Below are positions 1 through 8,209 of a stretch of 64,000 bases of DNA, one piece after another (the stretch's first letter is position 1; every line of letters begins with the position of its first letter). The position numbers were made by a program, and so were the translations under genes. This DNA is from Nocardioides antri (GTDB lineage: Bacteria > Actinomycetota > Actinomycetes > Propionibacteriales > Nocardioidaceae). The stretch covers positions 124,001 to 188,000 of the forward strand of contig NZ_VUJW01000002.1 of NCBI RefSeq assembly GCF_008373765.1. The letters run 5' to 3'. The notes below the pieces were generated by a model. That model was not told the DNA's origin, made no database searches, and was given only the letters and a program-made list of their open reading frames with translations.

Positions 1-399
1 TCGCCGGTCTACGAGACCGAGCCGGTGGACTGCCCGCCGGACTCCCCGACCTTCCTCAACGCCGTGGTGCTCGTCGACACCACGCTGTCGGCCCACCGCC
101 TGCTCGACCGCGCGCTCGCGATCGAGGACGCCTACGACCGCGACCGAAGCCACGGCGGCAACGCGCCGCGCACCCTCGACGTCGACCTGATCGTGGTCGG
201 CGACCGGCTCAGCGAGACCGACGTGCTCCGGCTCCCGCACCCGCAGGCGCACGAGCGGGCCTTCGTCCTCCAGCCGTGGCTCGACCTCGAGCCCGACGCG
301 CAGATCCCCGGGCAGGGACCGATCTCGGTGCTGCTCGAGAAGGTCGGCACCGACGGCCTCACCCGCCGCGACGACCTGGTGCTCGAGTACGACGAGTGA
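1..399 (+). CDS. folK: 2-amino-4-hydroxy-6-hydroxymethyldihydropteridine pyrophosphokinase, 3' part
   Basis: The reading frame is open from the first base of the window, so the N-terminus lies outside it. HPPK transfers pyrophosphate from ATP to 6-hydroxymethyl-dihydropterin in folate synthesis, in the cytoplasm. Visible family motifs are TLDVDLIVVGD (the HPPK signature around the Mg-binding Asp residues) and LPHPQAHERAFVLQPW (the conserved PHP...R.FVL.P block). The stop overlaps the GTG of the next gene (GTGA), so the two are probably translationally coupled. In M. tuberculosis folK is likewise followed by a DUF3180 gene. The identification is firm; only the missing 5' end limits the call. 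Confidence 0.93.
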   Translation, partial: SPVYETEPVDCPPDSPTFLNAVVLVDTTLSAHRLLDRALAIEDAYDRDRSHGGNAPRTLDVDLIVVGDRLSETDVLRLPHPQAHERAFVLQPWLDLEPDAQIPGQGPISVLLEKVGTDGLTRRDDLVLEYDE

Positions 400-911
400 G
401 GGACCAGCCGGAGCCGGAGCCTCGCGGCGACGGTCCCGAGGACCCCGGCTCGTCGGGGCCGCAGGGCTCGCTGACCCCCACCCCGCCGGGGGTGATCGCC
501 GGCTGGGCGCTCGTGGGCCTGGTGCTCGGCTGGGCGCTGCACCCGGTGAGCGACCGCCTGGGCCGGGTGCCGCCGTTGGTCACGTGGGGCCAGCCGCTGG
601 CGCTGGTCCTGCTGGCGGTGATCCTCGGCTACGTCGCGTGGGCGACCTGGCGCACGGTGCACGTACGACGCGAGCGGCTGCTCCCGCACCAGGCCGTCAA
701 CCGCCTGGTCCTGGCCCGCGCGAGCGCCCTGGTGGCCGCGCTCGTCGCCGGCGGCTACCTCGGCTACGGCCTCAGCTGGGTCCGGGCCGAGACCGACAAC
801 GGCCGGATGTGGCCGTCGCTGGCCGCCGCGGCCGCCGCTGTGCTCGGCGTCTCAGCGGCGCTCCTTCTCGAGCGCGCGTGTCGCATCAGAAACACGAGTA
901 ACAACCCGTAA
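396..911 (+). CDS. DUF3180 membrane protein
   Basis: A 171-residue membrane protein starting at a GTG that overlaps the folK stop. About 30 charged, Pro-rich residues precede four predicted hydrophobic segments (roughly residues 30-50, 60-82, 104-125 and 138-158). Composition, length and position next to folK match the actinobacterial DUF3180 family (Rv3605c in M. tuberculosis), whose function is unknown. It is probably co-transcribed with folK. The last codons overlap a GTAAC direct repeat that belongs to the next gene's promoter region. Confidence 0.85.
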   Translation: MRDQPEPEPRGDGPEDPGSSGPQGSLTPTPPGVIAGWALVGLVLGWALHPVSDRLGRVPPLVTWGQPLALVLLAVILGYVAWATWRTVHVRRERLLPHQAVNRLVLARASALVAALVAGGYLGYGLSWVRAETDNGRMWPSLAAAAAAVLGVSAALLLERACRIRNTSNNP

Positions 912-914
912 CGT
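898..914 (+). promoter_or_regulatory. GTAAC direct repeat and -10 box before the coiled-coil gene
   Basis: GTAAC occurs at 898-902 and again at 908-912, five bases apart. A TAACGT hexamer (909-914) lies 7 nt before the ATG at 922, predicting a leaderless transcript. Tandem GTAAC-like repeats resemble binding sites reported for the response regulator MtrA; that link is inference. Confidence 0.45.
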
Positions 915-921
915 CAGTCAC

Positions 922-1518
922 ATGACTATCTCAGCGGGCAGCTCCCGCCGTCGTCAGCGGTCGACCCGCCTCGTGGTCGCCGTGCTCCTGCTGCTCGTGG
1001 CCGTGCTCGCGGTCACCGGCACCGCGGTCACCGGGTCGTGGCTCGCCGTGACCGTGGCCGGCGGGCTCGCCGTGCTCCTCGGCGGCGCCGCCACCAAGAT
1101 CACCCACAGCGAGCTGATGGCCTCCCGCCTGGAAGCGGCCCGCGACCGCGCGGCGCAGGCCCAGGCCTACCGCGAGCTCGACAGCAAGCGGTCGGCCGAG
1201 GGCGTCGAGTTCGCCGCCGACATGCAGGGCCGCCTCGCCAAGCGCGACGCCACCGTCTCCCGCCTCGAGCGCCGCCTGTCCGACGCGGCCCAGGAGCTCG
1301 CCGACGCCCGCCGTGAGCTGGCCGAGGTGGAGAGCCAGGCCGCCCTCGCCGAGAAGGAGAACGCCCGTCTCGCCGAGCGCCTCGGTGACGCCGAGGAGCG
1401 CGCCGCCCAGGCCGTCGTCCGGGTCGCCGAGCTCGAGGTCGAGGTCGACATGCTCACCTCCCAGTGGGAGGCCGCCGAGGCCGCCCTCGCCGCGCGGTCG
1501 ATCCGCAAGGGCGCCTGA
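922..1518 (+). CDS. Membrane-anchored coiled-coil protein of unknown function
   Basis: A 198-residue protein. A basic N-terminus (SSRRRQRSTR) is followed by two hydrophobic segments at about residues 17-36 and 42-60. From about residue 65 to 195 there is a long Ala/Glu/Arg-rich heptad-like region, predicted as a cytoplasmic coiled coil. No enzymatic motif is visible. A TAACGT box 7 nt upstream of the ATG suggests a leaderless mRNA and its own promoter. It sits where M. tuberculosis has an Ala/Arg-rich membrane protein (Rv3604c), but I cannot show orthology. A structural or scaffold role is possible but unproven. Confidence 0.7.
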   Translation: MTISAGSSRRRQRSTRLVVAVLLLLVAVLAVTGTAVTGSWLAVTVAGGLAVLLGGAATKITHSELMASRLEAARDRAAQAQAYRELDSKRSAEGVEFAADMQGRLAKRDATVSRLERRLSDAAQELADARRELAEVESQAALAEKENARLAERLGDAEERAAQAVVRVAELEVEVDMLTSQWEAAEAALAARSIRKGA

Positions 1519-1525
1519 CCGGGCC

Positions 1526-2512
1526 CTAGGCCTCCAGCGACCTCCGCAGCGCCCGGTGGACCCCGGCGGGCGTCAGCACGCCCACGAACCGGGGCCCGTC
1601 GGTGACGCCGACCATCGCCCGGTCGTCGCGGAGCATCAGCGCGAGCGCCTCCTCGAGGGTGGCGCCGACGGCGACCGTCGACGCGAGCTCGGCCGCCTTC
1701 ACGCCGTCGACCGGCTCGAGGTGGGCAGGGTCGATCCTGGTCACCGACAGCCGGCGAAGGCCGCGCTCGGCGCCGACGAACGTCGCGACCTCCTCGTCGA
1801 CCGGGTGGGCGAGCAGGGCGGCCGGGGTGTCGTACTGCAGCAGCCGCCCTCCCTCGGCGAACACCGCGACCCGGTCGCCGAGGAGCACGGCCTCGTCGAT
1901 GTCGTGGGTGACGAGCACGACGGTCTTCCCGAGCTCCTGCTGCAGCCGCCGGAACTCCTCCTGCAGCCGACCGCGGATGACCGGGTCGACCGCGCCGAAC
2001 GGCTCGTCCATCAGCAGCACCGGCGGGTCCGCGGCCAGCGCCCGGGCCACGCCGACGCGCTGCCGCTGACCTCCCGAGAGCTGGTGGGGGTAGCGGTCGC
2101 CGTACAGCTCCGGGTCGAGCCCGACCAGTGACATCAGCTCGCGGGCGCGCTCCCGCGCGGTCGCCTTCGACTCGCCGTACAGCAGCGGCACGGTCATCAC
2201 GTTGGTGATGACCCGCTGGTGCGGGAACAGCCCGATCTGCTGGATGACGTAGCCGATCCCGCGCCGCAGCTGGACAGGGTCGCCATGGGTGACGTCGCGG
2301 CCGTCGATCTCGATCAGGCCGGTGCTGGGCTCGACGAGACGGTTGATCATCTTCAGCGTCGTGGACTTGCCGCACCCCGAGGGGCCGACCAGGCAGACCA
2401 GCTCGCCACGCCCGACGTCGAGGTCCAGCTCCCGCACTGCGACCGTGCCGTCGGCGTAGGTCTTGCTGACGCCGGTGAGCCGGATCATCGGCTGGTCCGC
2501 GGTAGCGTCCAT
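1526..2512 (-). CDS. Glycine betaine/choline-type ABC transporter, ATP-binding subunit
   Basis: A 328-residue ATPase of the OpuCA/ProV type that powers uptake of a quaternary-amine osmoprotectant. It has Walker A GPSGCGKST (about residues 38-46), the signature LSGGQRQRVGVARAL, Walker B VLLMDEP and a switch His (LVTHD). A C-terminal CBS-like region (about 260-328) is typical of OpuCA. It is divergent from the two permeases and binding protein at 2516-4990, which must be its partners. A TAAGGT hexamer at 2519-2524 (minus strand) lies 6 nt before the ATG, so the mRNA is probably leaderless. A second ATG (residue 9) is possible. Substrate choice among betaine, choline and carnitine cannot be read from sequence. 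Confidence 0.88.
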   Translation of the reverse strand: MDATADQPMIRLTGVSKTYADGTVAVRELDLDVGRGELVCLVGPSGCGKSTTLKMINRLVEPSTGLIEIDGRDVTHGDPVQLRRGIGYVIQQIGLFPHQRVITNVMTVPLLYGESKATARERARELMSLVGLDPELYGDRYPHQLSGGQRQRVGVARALAADPPVLLMDEPFGAVDPVIRGRLQEEFRRLQQELGKTVVLVTHDIDEAVLLGDRVAVFAEGGRLLQYDTPAALLAHPVDEEVATFVGAERGLRRLSVTRIDPAHLEPVDGVKAAELASTVAVGATLEEALALMLRDDRAMVGVTDGPRFVGVLTPAGVHRALRRSLEA

Positions 2513-2524
2513 GCCGTGACCTTA
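2503..2524. promoter_or_regulatory. Overlapping divergent leaderless promoters of the betaine ABC genes
   Basis: On the plus strand TAGCGT (2503-2508) lies 7 nt before GTG 2516. On the minus strand TAAGGT (2524-2519) lies 6 nt before ATG 2512. Each -10 box therefore lies in or at the edge of the opposite gene, and predicted transcription starts are about 4 bp apart. The -35 regions are weak. Confidence 0.55.
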
Positions 2525-3229
2525 CTGGGAGTCACGGCCGCGCCGGCTGCGCGCGAGCCCAGCTGCTACAGCGCGTTCGTCAACGAGTGGTGGTGCGCGG
2601 AGTACGTCGATGACCGGCGCGACGACATCCTGGCGGCGACGACCGAGCACCTGCAGATCACCGTCGCCGCCGTCCTCCTCGGGCTGCTGCTCGCGTTCCC
2701 GCTGGCCCTGCTGGCGCGCCGCTACCCGAGGCTCGAGTCGACGATCCTCGGCGTCTCGACCGGCCTCTACACGATCCCGTCGCTGGCCCTGCTGCCGCTG
2801 CTCGTGCCGTTCACCGGGCTGTCCGCCAACACCGTGATCATCGGCCTCGGCGTCTACGCGCTGACCATCCTCGTCCGCGGGTTCCTCGACGGCCTCCGGT
2901 CGGTGCCCGACGACGTGGTCGAGTCGGCGGTCGGGCTGGGCTACGGCTCGGCCCGGCTGCTGTTCAAGGTGCAGCTCCCGCTGGCGCTCCCGGTGCTGGT
3001 CGCGGCGATGCGGGTGGCGACCGTGTCGACGGTGGCGCTCACGACGGTCGGCACGCTGGTGTCGTACGGCGGCCTCGGCGACCTGATCTCGCACGGCGTG
3101 CAGCGCAACTTCCGCGCCGAGCTCGTCACCGCCGCCGTGCTGTGCGTGCTGCTCGCGCTGCTCCTCGACGCCGTGCTCGTGGTCGCGCAGCGGCTCCTGA
3201 CGCCGTGGGCCCGGCAGGAGGCGCGATGA
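2516..3229 (+). CDS. Betaine-type ABC transporter permease 1
   Basis: A 237-residue inner-membrane permease of the OpuCB/ProW class. After about 40 residues (…TTEHLQI) come five or six membrane segments and the BPD_transp_1 EAA-type loop (DVVESAVGLGYGSARLLFKVQLPLA), which contacts the ATPase. The frame is open far upstream, inside the antisense ATPase gene. GTG 2516 is chosen because it is the first start after the divergent ATG and has a TAGCGT box 7 nt upstream. The stop overlaps the ATG of the second permease (ATGA). It works with 3226-3957, the ATPase and the lipoprotein at 4046. Confidence 0.88.
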   Translation: MTLLGVTAAPAAREPSCYSAFVNEWWCAEYVDDRRDDILAATTEHLQITVAAVLLGLLLAFPLALLARRYPRLESTILGVSTGLYTIPSLALLPLLVPFTGLSANTVIIGLGVYALTILVRGFLDGLRSVPDDVVESAVGLGYGSARLLFKVQLPLALPVLVAAMRVATVSTVALTTVGTLVSYGGLGDLISHGVQRNFRAELVTAAVLCVLLALLLDAVLVVAQRLLTPWARQEAR

Positions 3230-3957
3230 GCCTCTTCGAGCTGACCTGGCAGTACCTCACGACCGCAGCGAGCTGGACGGGCTCCGGCGGCCTGCTCGAC
3301 CGGCTGGCCGAGCAGCTGCTGCTGACCGTGACCGCACTGGTCCTGGGCCTGCTGATCGGGCTCCCGGTCGCGCTGTGGCTGGGCCACGTCGGCCGCGGCG
3401 GCTTCCTGGCGATCAACATCTCCAACATCGGCCGTGCGGTCCCGACGTTCGCCCTGCTCGCCGTCCTCGTCACGGCGGACTGGCCGGGTCCCGCCCACCT
3501 CGGCCCCTACGGCCGGGCCGGACTGGCGACCCTGATCGCCCTCGCGCTCTTCGCGCTGCCGCCCCTGGTCACCACCACCTACACCGCGATCCGGGAGGTG
3601 CCCGACGACGTCCTCGAGGCGGCCGACGGGATGGGGATGTCCGGCGTCCAGCGGTTCTGGCGCGTCGAGCTCCCGCTCGCGCTGCCGCTGATGATGTCGG
3701 GGGTCCGGCTCGCCCTGGTCCAGGTGTGGGCGACCGCGACCATCGCCGCTCTCGTCGCGGGGCCCGGCGTCGGGGCGATCATCGTGTCCGGGTTCGCCCG
3801 CAACCAGTACAGCGAGGGGATCGGCGCGGCGATGGTGGTGGCCGTGGCGGCGCTGGTGCTCGAGATCGCGGCCGCCGGCGCCCAGCGCCTGGTCGAGCCG
3901 ACGCGCGAGCGGGCCGTCCCGACCAAGGTCAGGGCGCCTGTCGGCGATCCGGCCTAG
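3226..3957 (+). CDS. Betaine-type ABC transporter permease 2
   Basis: A 243-residue second permease (OpuCD-like) forming the heterodimeric channel with the preceding one. Hydrophobic segments fill about residues 20-220. The conserved loop (DDVLEAADGMGMSGVQRFWRVELPLALP) is the ATPase-docking EAA motif. The ATG overlaps the previous stop by the ATGA pattern, so translation is coupled. The C-terminus is hydrophilic and basic (about 25 residues). An 88-bp spacer with short G+C-rich inverted repeats separates it from the binding-protein gene and could modulate expression. Confidence 0.88.
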   Translation: MSLFELTWQYLTTAASWTGSGGLLDRLAEQLLLTVTALVLGLLIGLPVALWLGHVGRGGFLAINISNIGRAVPTFALLAVLVTADWPGPAHLGPYGRAGLATLIALALFALPPLVTTTYTAIREVPDDVLEAADGMGMSGVQRFWRVELPLALPLMMSGVRLALVQVWATATIAALVAGPGVGAIIVSGFARNQYSEGIGAAMVVAVAALVLEIAAAGAQRLVEPTRERAVPTKVRAPVGDPA

Positions 3958-4045
3958 GGTGTCGGCAGGCGCCCTGGAGCGCCAGGCGGGCTCCCGCCGA
4001 CCGGACACGCGCGGGACCCCCGCGGGACACAGAAGGTAGACACCC

Positions 4046-4990
4046 ATGACCATCCGCCGGACCCTCATCGCGGCTGCCCTCTCGGGCGGCCTCCTCATCA
4101 CTGCCGGCTGCGCCGGCGACGACCTCACCGAGGACGACGACAGCAACGAGTCGGGCTCGGGCGGCGGCGGCACCGTCGTCCTGGCGAGCCAGAGCTTCGA
4201 CGAGGCCGCCCTGGTGACCGCGATGTACGAGACGCTGCTCACCGACGCCGGCTACGACGTCGAGAAGAAGCTGGTGGACACCCGCCCGGCGTACCTCAGC
4301 GAGTTCCCGGGGTCGGTCGACATCGTCCCGGAGTACGTCGCGGGCCTCGGCGACCAGCTCAACACCGACGCCAACGGGGAGAACGCCCAGCCGATCAGCA
4401 GCAGCGACCTCGATGAGACCCTCGCCGCGATGGAGCCGCTCCTCGAGGAGAAGGGCATCACGCTCCTCGAGGCGTCCGAGGCGGCGTCGCAGAACGCCTA
4501 CTTCGTCACCCAGGAGTACTCCGACGACAACGGCGTCACCCTGCTCTCCGACCTCGAGGGCGAGGCGGTCACCCTCGCCGCCGCCCCCGACTGCGAGGGC
4601 CGCGACGACTGCGAGGCGGGGCTGACCGAGGTCTACGGCATGGACATCGAGCTGCTGCCGCTCGGCTACGCCTCCCCGCAGACCTACCAGGCCGTCCTCG
4701 ACGGCGAGGCCGACCTCGGCCAGACCGGCACCCTCGACGGCACGCTGGACGACCAGGGCCTGGTGCTGCTCGAGGACGACCGCGGCATCCAGCCGGCGCA
4801 GAACCTCGTCCCGGCCGTGTCGACCGAGTTCCTCGCGGAGCACGAGGACGTTCGCGAGCCGCTCGAGGAGCTCATGGCGGCGCTCGACAACGCGACCCTC
4901 GGCGAGCTGATCGCCCGGGTCACCGTCGACCGGGAGACCCCGGAGGACGTCGCCGCCGAGTTCCTCGAGCAGGAGGGTCTCGTCGGCTGA
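4046..4990 (+). CDS. Betaine-type substrate-binding lipoprotein
   Basis: A 314-residue extracytoplasmic receptor (OpuAC-type periplasmic fold). The signal peptide ends in the lipobox LLITAGC with Cys22 as lipid anchor, followed by an acidic, Gly/Ser-rich linker (about 25-45). The mature part carries LASQSFDEAALVTAMYETLL and PEYVAGL, typical of glycine-betaine/choline binding proteins. A ribosome site AGAAGG lies 10 nt upstream, unlike the leaderless genes nearby. It is the last gene of the plus-strand transporter unit, converging on a glycosyltransferase 10 bp downstream. Ligand identity is inferred from family and gene set. Confidence 0.88.
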   Translation: MTIRRTLIAAALSGGLLITAGCAGDDLTEDDDSNESGSGGGGTVVLASQSFDEAALVTAMYETLLTDAGYDVEKKLVDTRPAYLSEFPGSVDIVPEYVAGLGDQLNTDANGENAQPISSSDLDETLAAMEPLLEEKGITLLEASEAASQNAYFVTQEYSDDNGVTLLSDLEGEAVTLAAAPDCEGRDDCEAGLTEVYGMDIELLPLGYASPQTYQAVLDGEADLGQTGTLDGTLDDQGLVLLEDDRGIQPAQNLVPAVSTEFLAEHEDVREPLEELMAALDNATLGELIARVTVDRETPEDVAAEFLEQEGLVG

Positions 4991-5000
4991 CAGCCCGACG

Positions 5001-6113
5001 TCAGGCCTCGTGGGCCCGGAGGAGCATCGCCTCCGGGTCCACGGTTGCCGGGTCCAGCGCCGGTACGTCGACCCGCACCGACCCGTCCGCCAGGGTGATC
5101 CGGGGCAGCGGGCCGCCGAGGCTCCGCGCGTAGCCGCTGACGAGGGCGGCGTCCTCGCGCCGGTCCTGCTCGACGAGCCACCCGATCAGTCGCTGCGCGG
5201 GCGGCAGCGTCGTGCGGGCCAGTGACCGCTCGGGGCCCCAGAGCTCCCGGACCCCGCTCACCAACAGGTCCCACCACTCGTCGGAGCAGTCCGGGATGTT
5301 CACGAAGTAGGTCCCCATGTCGCCGGGCAGGACCCGGTCGCGGAAGACCTCGGTGACCCCCGCGGCGTCGTACGCCTCGACGGCGTCGAGCGCCATCCGC
5401 TTGGTGGTCCAGCGGTCGGTGAGGTCGGCGACAGTCCCCCGCTGCTGGGTGATCGAGCTGCCGTCGTCGCGCACCCGCCAGAGGTAGACCACCTCGCTCA
5501 CGATGCCGATCCGTCCGGCCCGGAGGTAGGCGTCGGTCGTGGTGGGCTGGTCCTCGTAGCGGATCCGCTCGGGCCACGACAGCCCTGCGTCGTCCCAGAA
5601 ATCGCGCCGGAAGAGCTTGTTCCAGGCGAACACGTCGCCGAGCAGCTCGGGCAGGTCGTCGATGACGATCGCACCCGGATCGGCGTGCAGCCGGTCCATC
5701 CAGCGCATCCGCGCGCGGCGCTCACCCTCGAGCCGCACCACGTTGCCGGTCACCAGCGGCGCGTCGCTCTCGCGCGCCCGGCCGACCAGCAGCTCGAGCG
5801 CCCGCGGCGTCATCAGGTCGTCGGCGTCGCAGAACCCGAGGTACTCCCCGCGCGCCTCCCGGATCCCGACGTTGCGGGCCGCGCCGAGCCCGCCGTTCTC
5901 GACGTGCAGCACCCGCACCCGCGGGTCGCGGGCGGCGTACTCGTCGGCGATCGCGCCCGACGCGTCGGGCGAGCCGTCGTCGACGACGACCACCTCGAGG
6001 TCCGGCAGTGTCTGCCCGAGCAGGCTGTCGAGGCAGGCCGGGAGGTAGACCGCGACGTCGTACGCCGGGACCACCACGCTGACTGCGGGGGTGGATCGCC
6101 GGCGCCGGAACAC
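5001..6113 (-). CDS. Family 2 glycosyltransferase
   Basis: A 370-residue GT-A glycosyltransferase, probably acting on a cell-wall polymer or teichoic-acid-like acceptor. The N-terminus has VSVVVPAYDVAVYLPACLDSLLGQ, then VVVDDGSPDASGAIADEYA and a metal/nucleotide-sugar region LGFCDADD (DxD-like). The C-terminal half, as in CDP-glycerol-polymer-associated GT2 enzymes, has no membrane segment. The start is set at GTG 6113 because a TACGGT hexamer lies 6 nt upstream on the minus strand and the resulting N-terminus (FRRRRSTPAVSVVVPAYD) is typical. A GTG 24 nt further upstream (6137) is the alternative. Donor and acceptor are unknown. Confidence 0.82.
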   Translation of the reverse strand: MFRRRRSTPAVSVVVPAYDVAVYLPACLDSLLGQTLPDLEVVVVDDGSPDASGAIADEYAARDPRVRVLHVENGGLGAARNVGIREARGEYLGFCDADDLMTPRALELLVGRARESDAPLVTGNVVRLEGERRARMRWMDRLHADPGAIVIDDLPELLGDVFAWNKLFRRDFWDDAGLSWPERIRYEDQPTTTDAYLRAGRIGIVSEVVYLWRVRDDGSSITQQRGTVADLTDRWTTKRMALDAVEAYDAAGVTEVFRDRVLPGDMGTYFVNIPDCSDEWWDLLVSGVRELWGPERSLARTTLPPAQRLIGWLVEQDRREDAALVSGYARSLGGPLPRITLADGSVRVDVPALDPATVDPEAMLLRAHEA

Positions 6114-6308
6114 ACCATGACCGTACTCAGGTCTCACCGGTCACACGTGGCACCGGGGCGTGTAGCCCACGTCACGCCGCCGTGACCTGTCGGCGCGCCA
6201 TCGGTTGCACCTACGCTTGCGTTGCATCGAATGAGAGACGTCCGGTACCCACACCGGCCCGCACACGAGCGGGTGGTCGGAGGGATTGGAACGAAAGGTT
6301 CGAACAAG

Positions 6309-7232
6309 ATGACCCCGTCGACGAGGTCGCCCGCGCACCGTGCCCTGAGCATCGGTGTGATCGGCGCCGGCAAGGTAGGCGCCGTGCTGGCCGCCCGCCT
6401 CCGCGAGGCAGGCCATCCCGTGACCACCGTCGCCGGTGAGTCCGACGCCTCCCGGCAGCGCGCAGCCACTCTTCTCCCGGGGGTCCCGGTCGAAAAGCCC
6501 AGCGCGGTCGCGCGCGGCTGCGACCTGCTGCTCCTCACCGTCCCCGACGACATGCTCGCCAACGTGGTCCGCGTGCTCGCCGACTCCGGCGCCCTCCGCG
6601 AGGGTCAGTACGTCGTGCACACCTCCGGGCGGCACGGGCTCGCCGTCCTGGCGCCCGCCGCCGCGGTCGGCGCCAAGGTGATCGCCCTCCACCCGGCGAT
6701 GACCTTCACCGGCACCGAGGTCGACCTCGACCGGCTCGACGGCTGCGTCTTCGGCCTCACCGCCGGTGCGGAGGAGCGGGAGCTCGCCGAGCAGCTCGTC
6801 AGCGAGCTGGGCGGCCGGGCGACGTGGGTGCCCGAGGAGATGCGCACCCTCTACCACGCAGGTCTCGCGCACGGAGCCAACCACCTGGTCACCCTCGTCA
6901 CCGAGGCGATGGAGCTGCTGACCGCCGCCGGGTCCGACGACCCGGCGGGCACCCTGCGGCCGCTCCTCGAGGCCGCCCTCGACAACGCGCTCGCGCACGG
7001 AGACGCCGCGCTGACCGGCCCGATCGTCCGCGGCGACGTCAAGACGGTCGCGGCCCACCTCGAGGACATCGCCGCCAACCGGCCCGACACGCTGCCGTCG
7101 TACGTCGCGATGGCGCGGGCCACCCTCGACCGCGCGGTCACCGACGGCCGCGTGCTCCCGATCCGGGCGGCTCGGATCGTCGCGGTCCTCGACGCCGCCG
7201 TCGCCCGCTCCACCCACGCAGCGGAGCGCTGA
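6309..7232 (+). CDS. Rossmann-fold DUF2520 protein
   Basis: A 307-residue protein with an N-terminal NAD(P)-binding Rossmann fold (IGVIGAGKVGAVLAARLREAGH, about residues 14-35) and a C-terminal helical DUF2520 domain. The architecture resembles 6-phosphogluconate or ketopantoate reductases. Its position immediately before panC (5 bp away) matches Rv3603c of M. tuberculosis. A ketopantoate-reductase-like role in pantothenate synthesis is an attractive guess from context but not shown. ATG 6309 is preceded by AAAGG. An upstream TTG at 6222 would add 29 unconserved residues. A GTCACG/CGTGAC inverted repeat lies at 6171-6186 in the upstream spacer. Confidence 0.8.
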   Translation: MTPSTRSPAHRALSIGVIGAGKVGAVLAARLREAGHPVTTVAGESDASRQRAATLLPGVPVEKPSAVARGCDLLLLTVPDDMLANVVRVLADSGALREGQYVVHTSGRHGLAVLAPAAAVGAKVIALHPAMTFTGTEVDLDRLDGCVFGLTAGAEERELAEQLVSELGGRATWVPEEMRTLYHAGLAHGANHLVTLVTEAMELLTAAGSDDPAGTLRPLLEAALDNALAHGDAALTGPIVRGDVKTVAAHLEDIAANRPDTLPSYVAMARATLDRAVTDGRVLPIRAARIVAVLDAAVARSTHAAER

Positions 7233-7237
7233 TCCCG

Positions 7238-8209
7238 GTGACCACCGCTGTGCGGACGCCGGTCGTGGCGCGCTCGCGCGCGGACCTGATCACCCGGCTG
7301 GCCGACAAGCGGACCGGGGACGTCGTGCTCGTGCCCACCATGGGGGCGCTCCACGAGGGCCACGCCAGCCTGATCCGGCTCGCCCGCGAGCGCGCGGGTG
7401 CCCAGGGTGCGGTGGTGGTGTCGATCTTCGTCAACCCCCTGCAGTTCGGGCCGGGCGAGGACCTCGACCGCTACCCCCGCACGTTCGACGCCGACCTCGA
7501 GCTGTGCGGCCGCGAGGGCGCCGACGTCGTTTTCGCGCCCACCGTCGCCGAGATGTACCCGGGGGGCGTCCCACGCGACCCTTCGACGGGCTCAGGGACC
7601 GGAGCGGGCGCGGTGACCGTCGAGCCCGGCCCGCTCGCGGACGACCTCGAGGGCCGGACCCGGCCCGGTCACTTCCGCGGTGTCCTCACCGTGGTCGCCA
7701 AGCTCTTCGGCCTGGTCCGGCCCGACGTCGCCGTGTTCGGCGAGAAGGACTACCAGCAGCTGGTGCTGATCCGGCAGATGGTGGCCGACCTCTGTATCAG
7801 CGGCAGCCGCGGCGCCCTCGAGATCATCGGTGCGCCCACCGACCGCGAGGACGACGGCCTGGCCCGCTCCAGCCGCAACCGCTACCTCGACGCCGAGCAG
7901 CGCCGGCAGGCGGCGACCCTGAGCCGGGTCCTCTACGCGGCCGCCCGTGAAGCGTCGTACGGCCTGGAGGCGGCTCTCGACGCCGCCCGGGCCGAGCTGC
8001 GGATGGCCGACGGCGTCGACCTCGACTACCTCGAGATCCGGGCCACGGACCTCGCCCCGCTGCCGGGTCGCGTCGAGCCCGGCACGCCCGCCCGCGCGCT
8101 CATCGCCGCCCGGGTCGGGACGACCCGCCTGATCGACAACCTGCCCCTCACCATCGGAGGGCCCACCACCCAGGATTCAAGCCCGGATTCAAGCGAGGGG
8201 AGCAACTGA
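7238..8209 (+). CDS. panC: Pantothenate synthetase
   Basis: A 323-residue ligase joining pantoate and beta-alanine with ATP in the cytoplasm. The HIGH-like motif [14 protein letters not shown] (about residues 29-42), [25 protein letters not shown] and SSRNRYL, the nucleotidyltransferase equivalents, are all present. The GTG start lies 5 bp after the DUF2520 stop; the end overlaps panD (TGATG). Between MYPGGV and VTVEPGPL there is an extra Gly/Ser/Thr-rich stretch ([13 protein letters not shown]) absent from typical PanC. It is encoded by a known type of short genomic repeat at 7578-7600. The catalytic residues are intact, so the enzyme is expected to be functional. Confidence 0.95.
   Translation: MTTAVRTPVVARSRADLITRLADKRTGDVVLVPTMGALHEGHASLIRLARERAGAQGAVVVSIFVNPLQFGPGEDLDRYPRTFDADLELCGREGADVVFAPTVAEMYPGGVPRDPSTGSGTGAGAVTVEPGPLADDLEGRTRPGHFRGVLTVVAKLFGLVRPDVAVFGEKDYQQLVLIRQMVADLCISGSRGALEIIGAPTDREDDGLARSSRNRYLDAEQRRQAATLSRVLYAAAREASYGLEAALDAARAELRMADGVDLDYLEIRATDLAPLPGRVEPGTPARALIAARVGTTRLIDNLPLTIGGPTTQDSSPDSSEGSN
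7578..7600 (+). repeat. In-frame short repeat inside panC
   Basis: The sequence CCCTTCGACGGGCTCAGGG, an imperfect palindrome, is read in frame as part of DPSTGSG. It resembles the TTCGACAAGCTCAGG-type elements dispersed in many high-G+C genomes. It sits in a loop before the VEPGPL block and does not disrupt catalysis motifs. Confidence 0.6.

Noticed and set aside
7230-7240. Frameshift or pseudogene at panC because of the unusual Ser/Gly/Thr insertion
   Set aside because: The frame is continuous and all catalytic motifs lie before and after the insertion.
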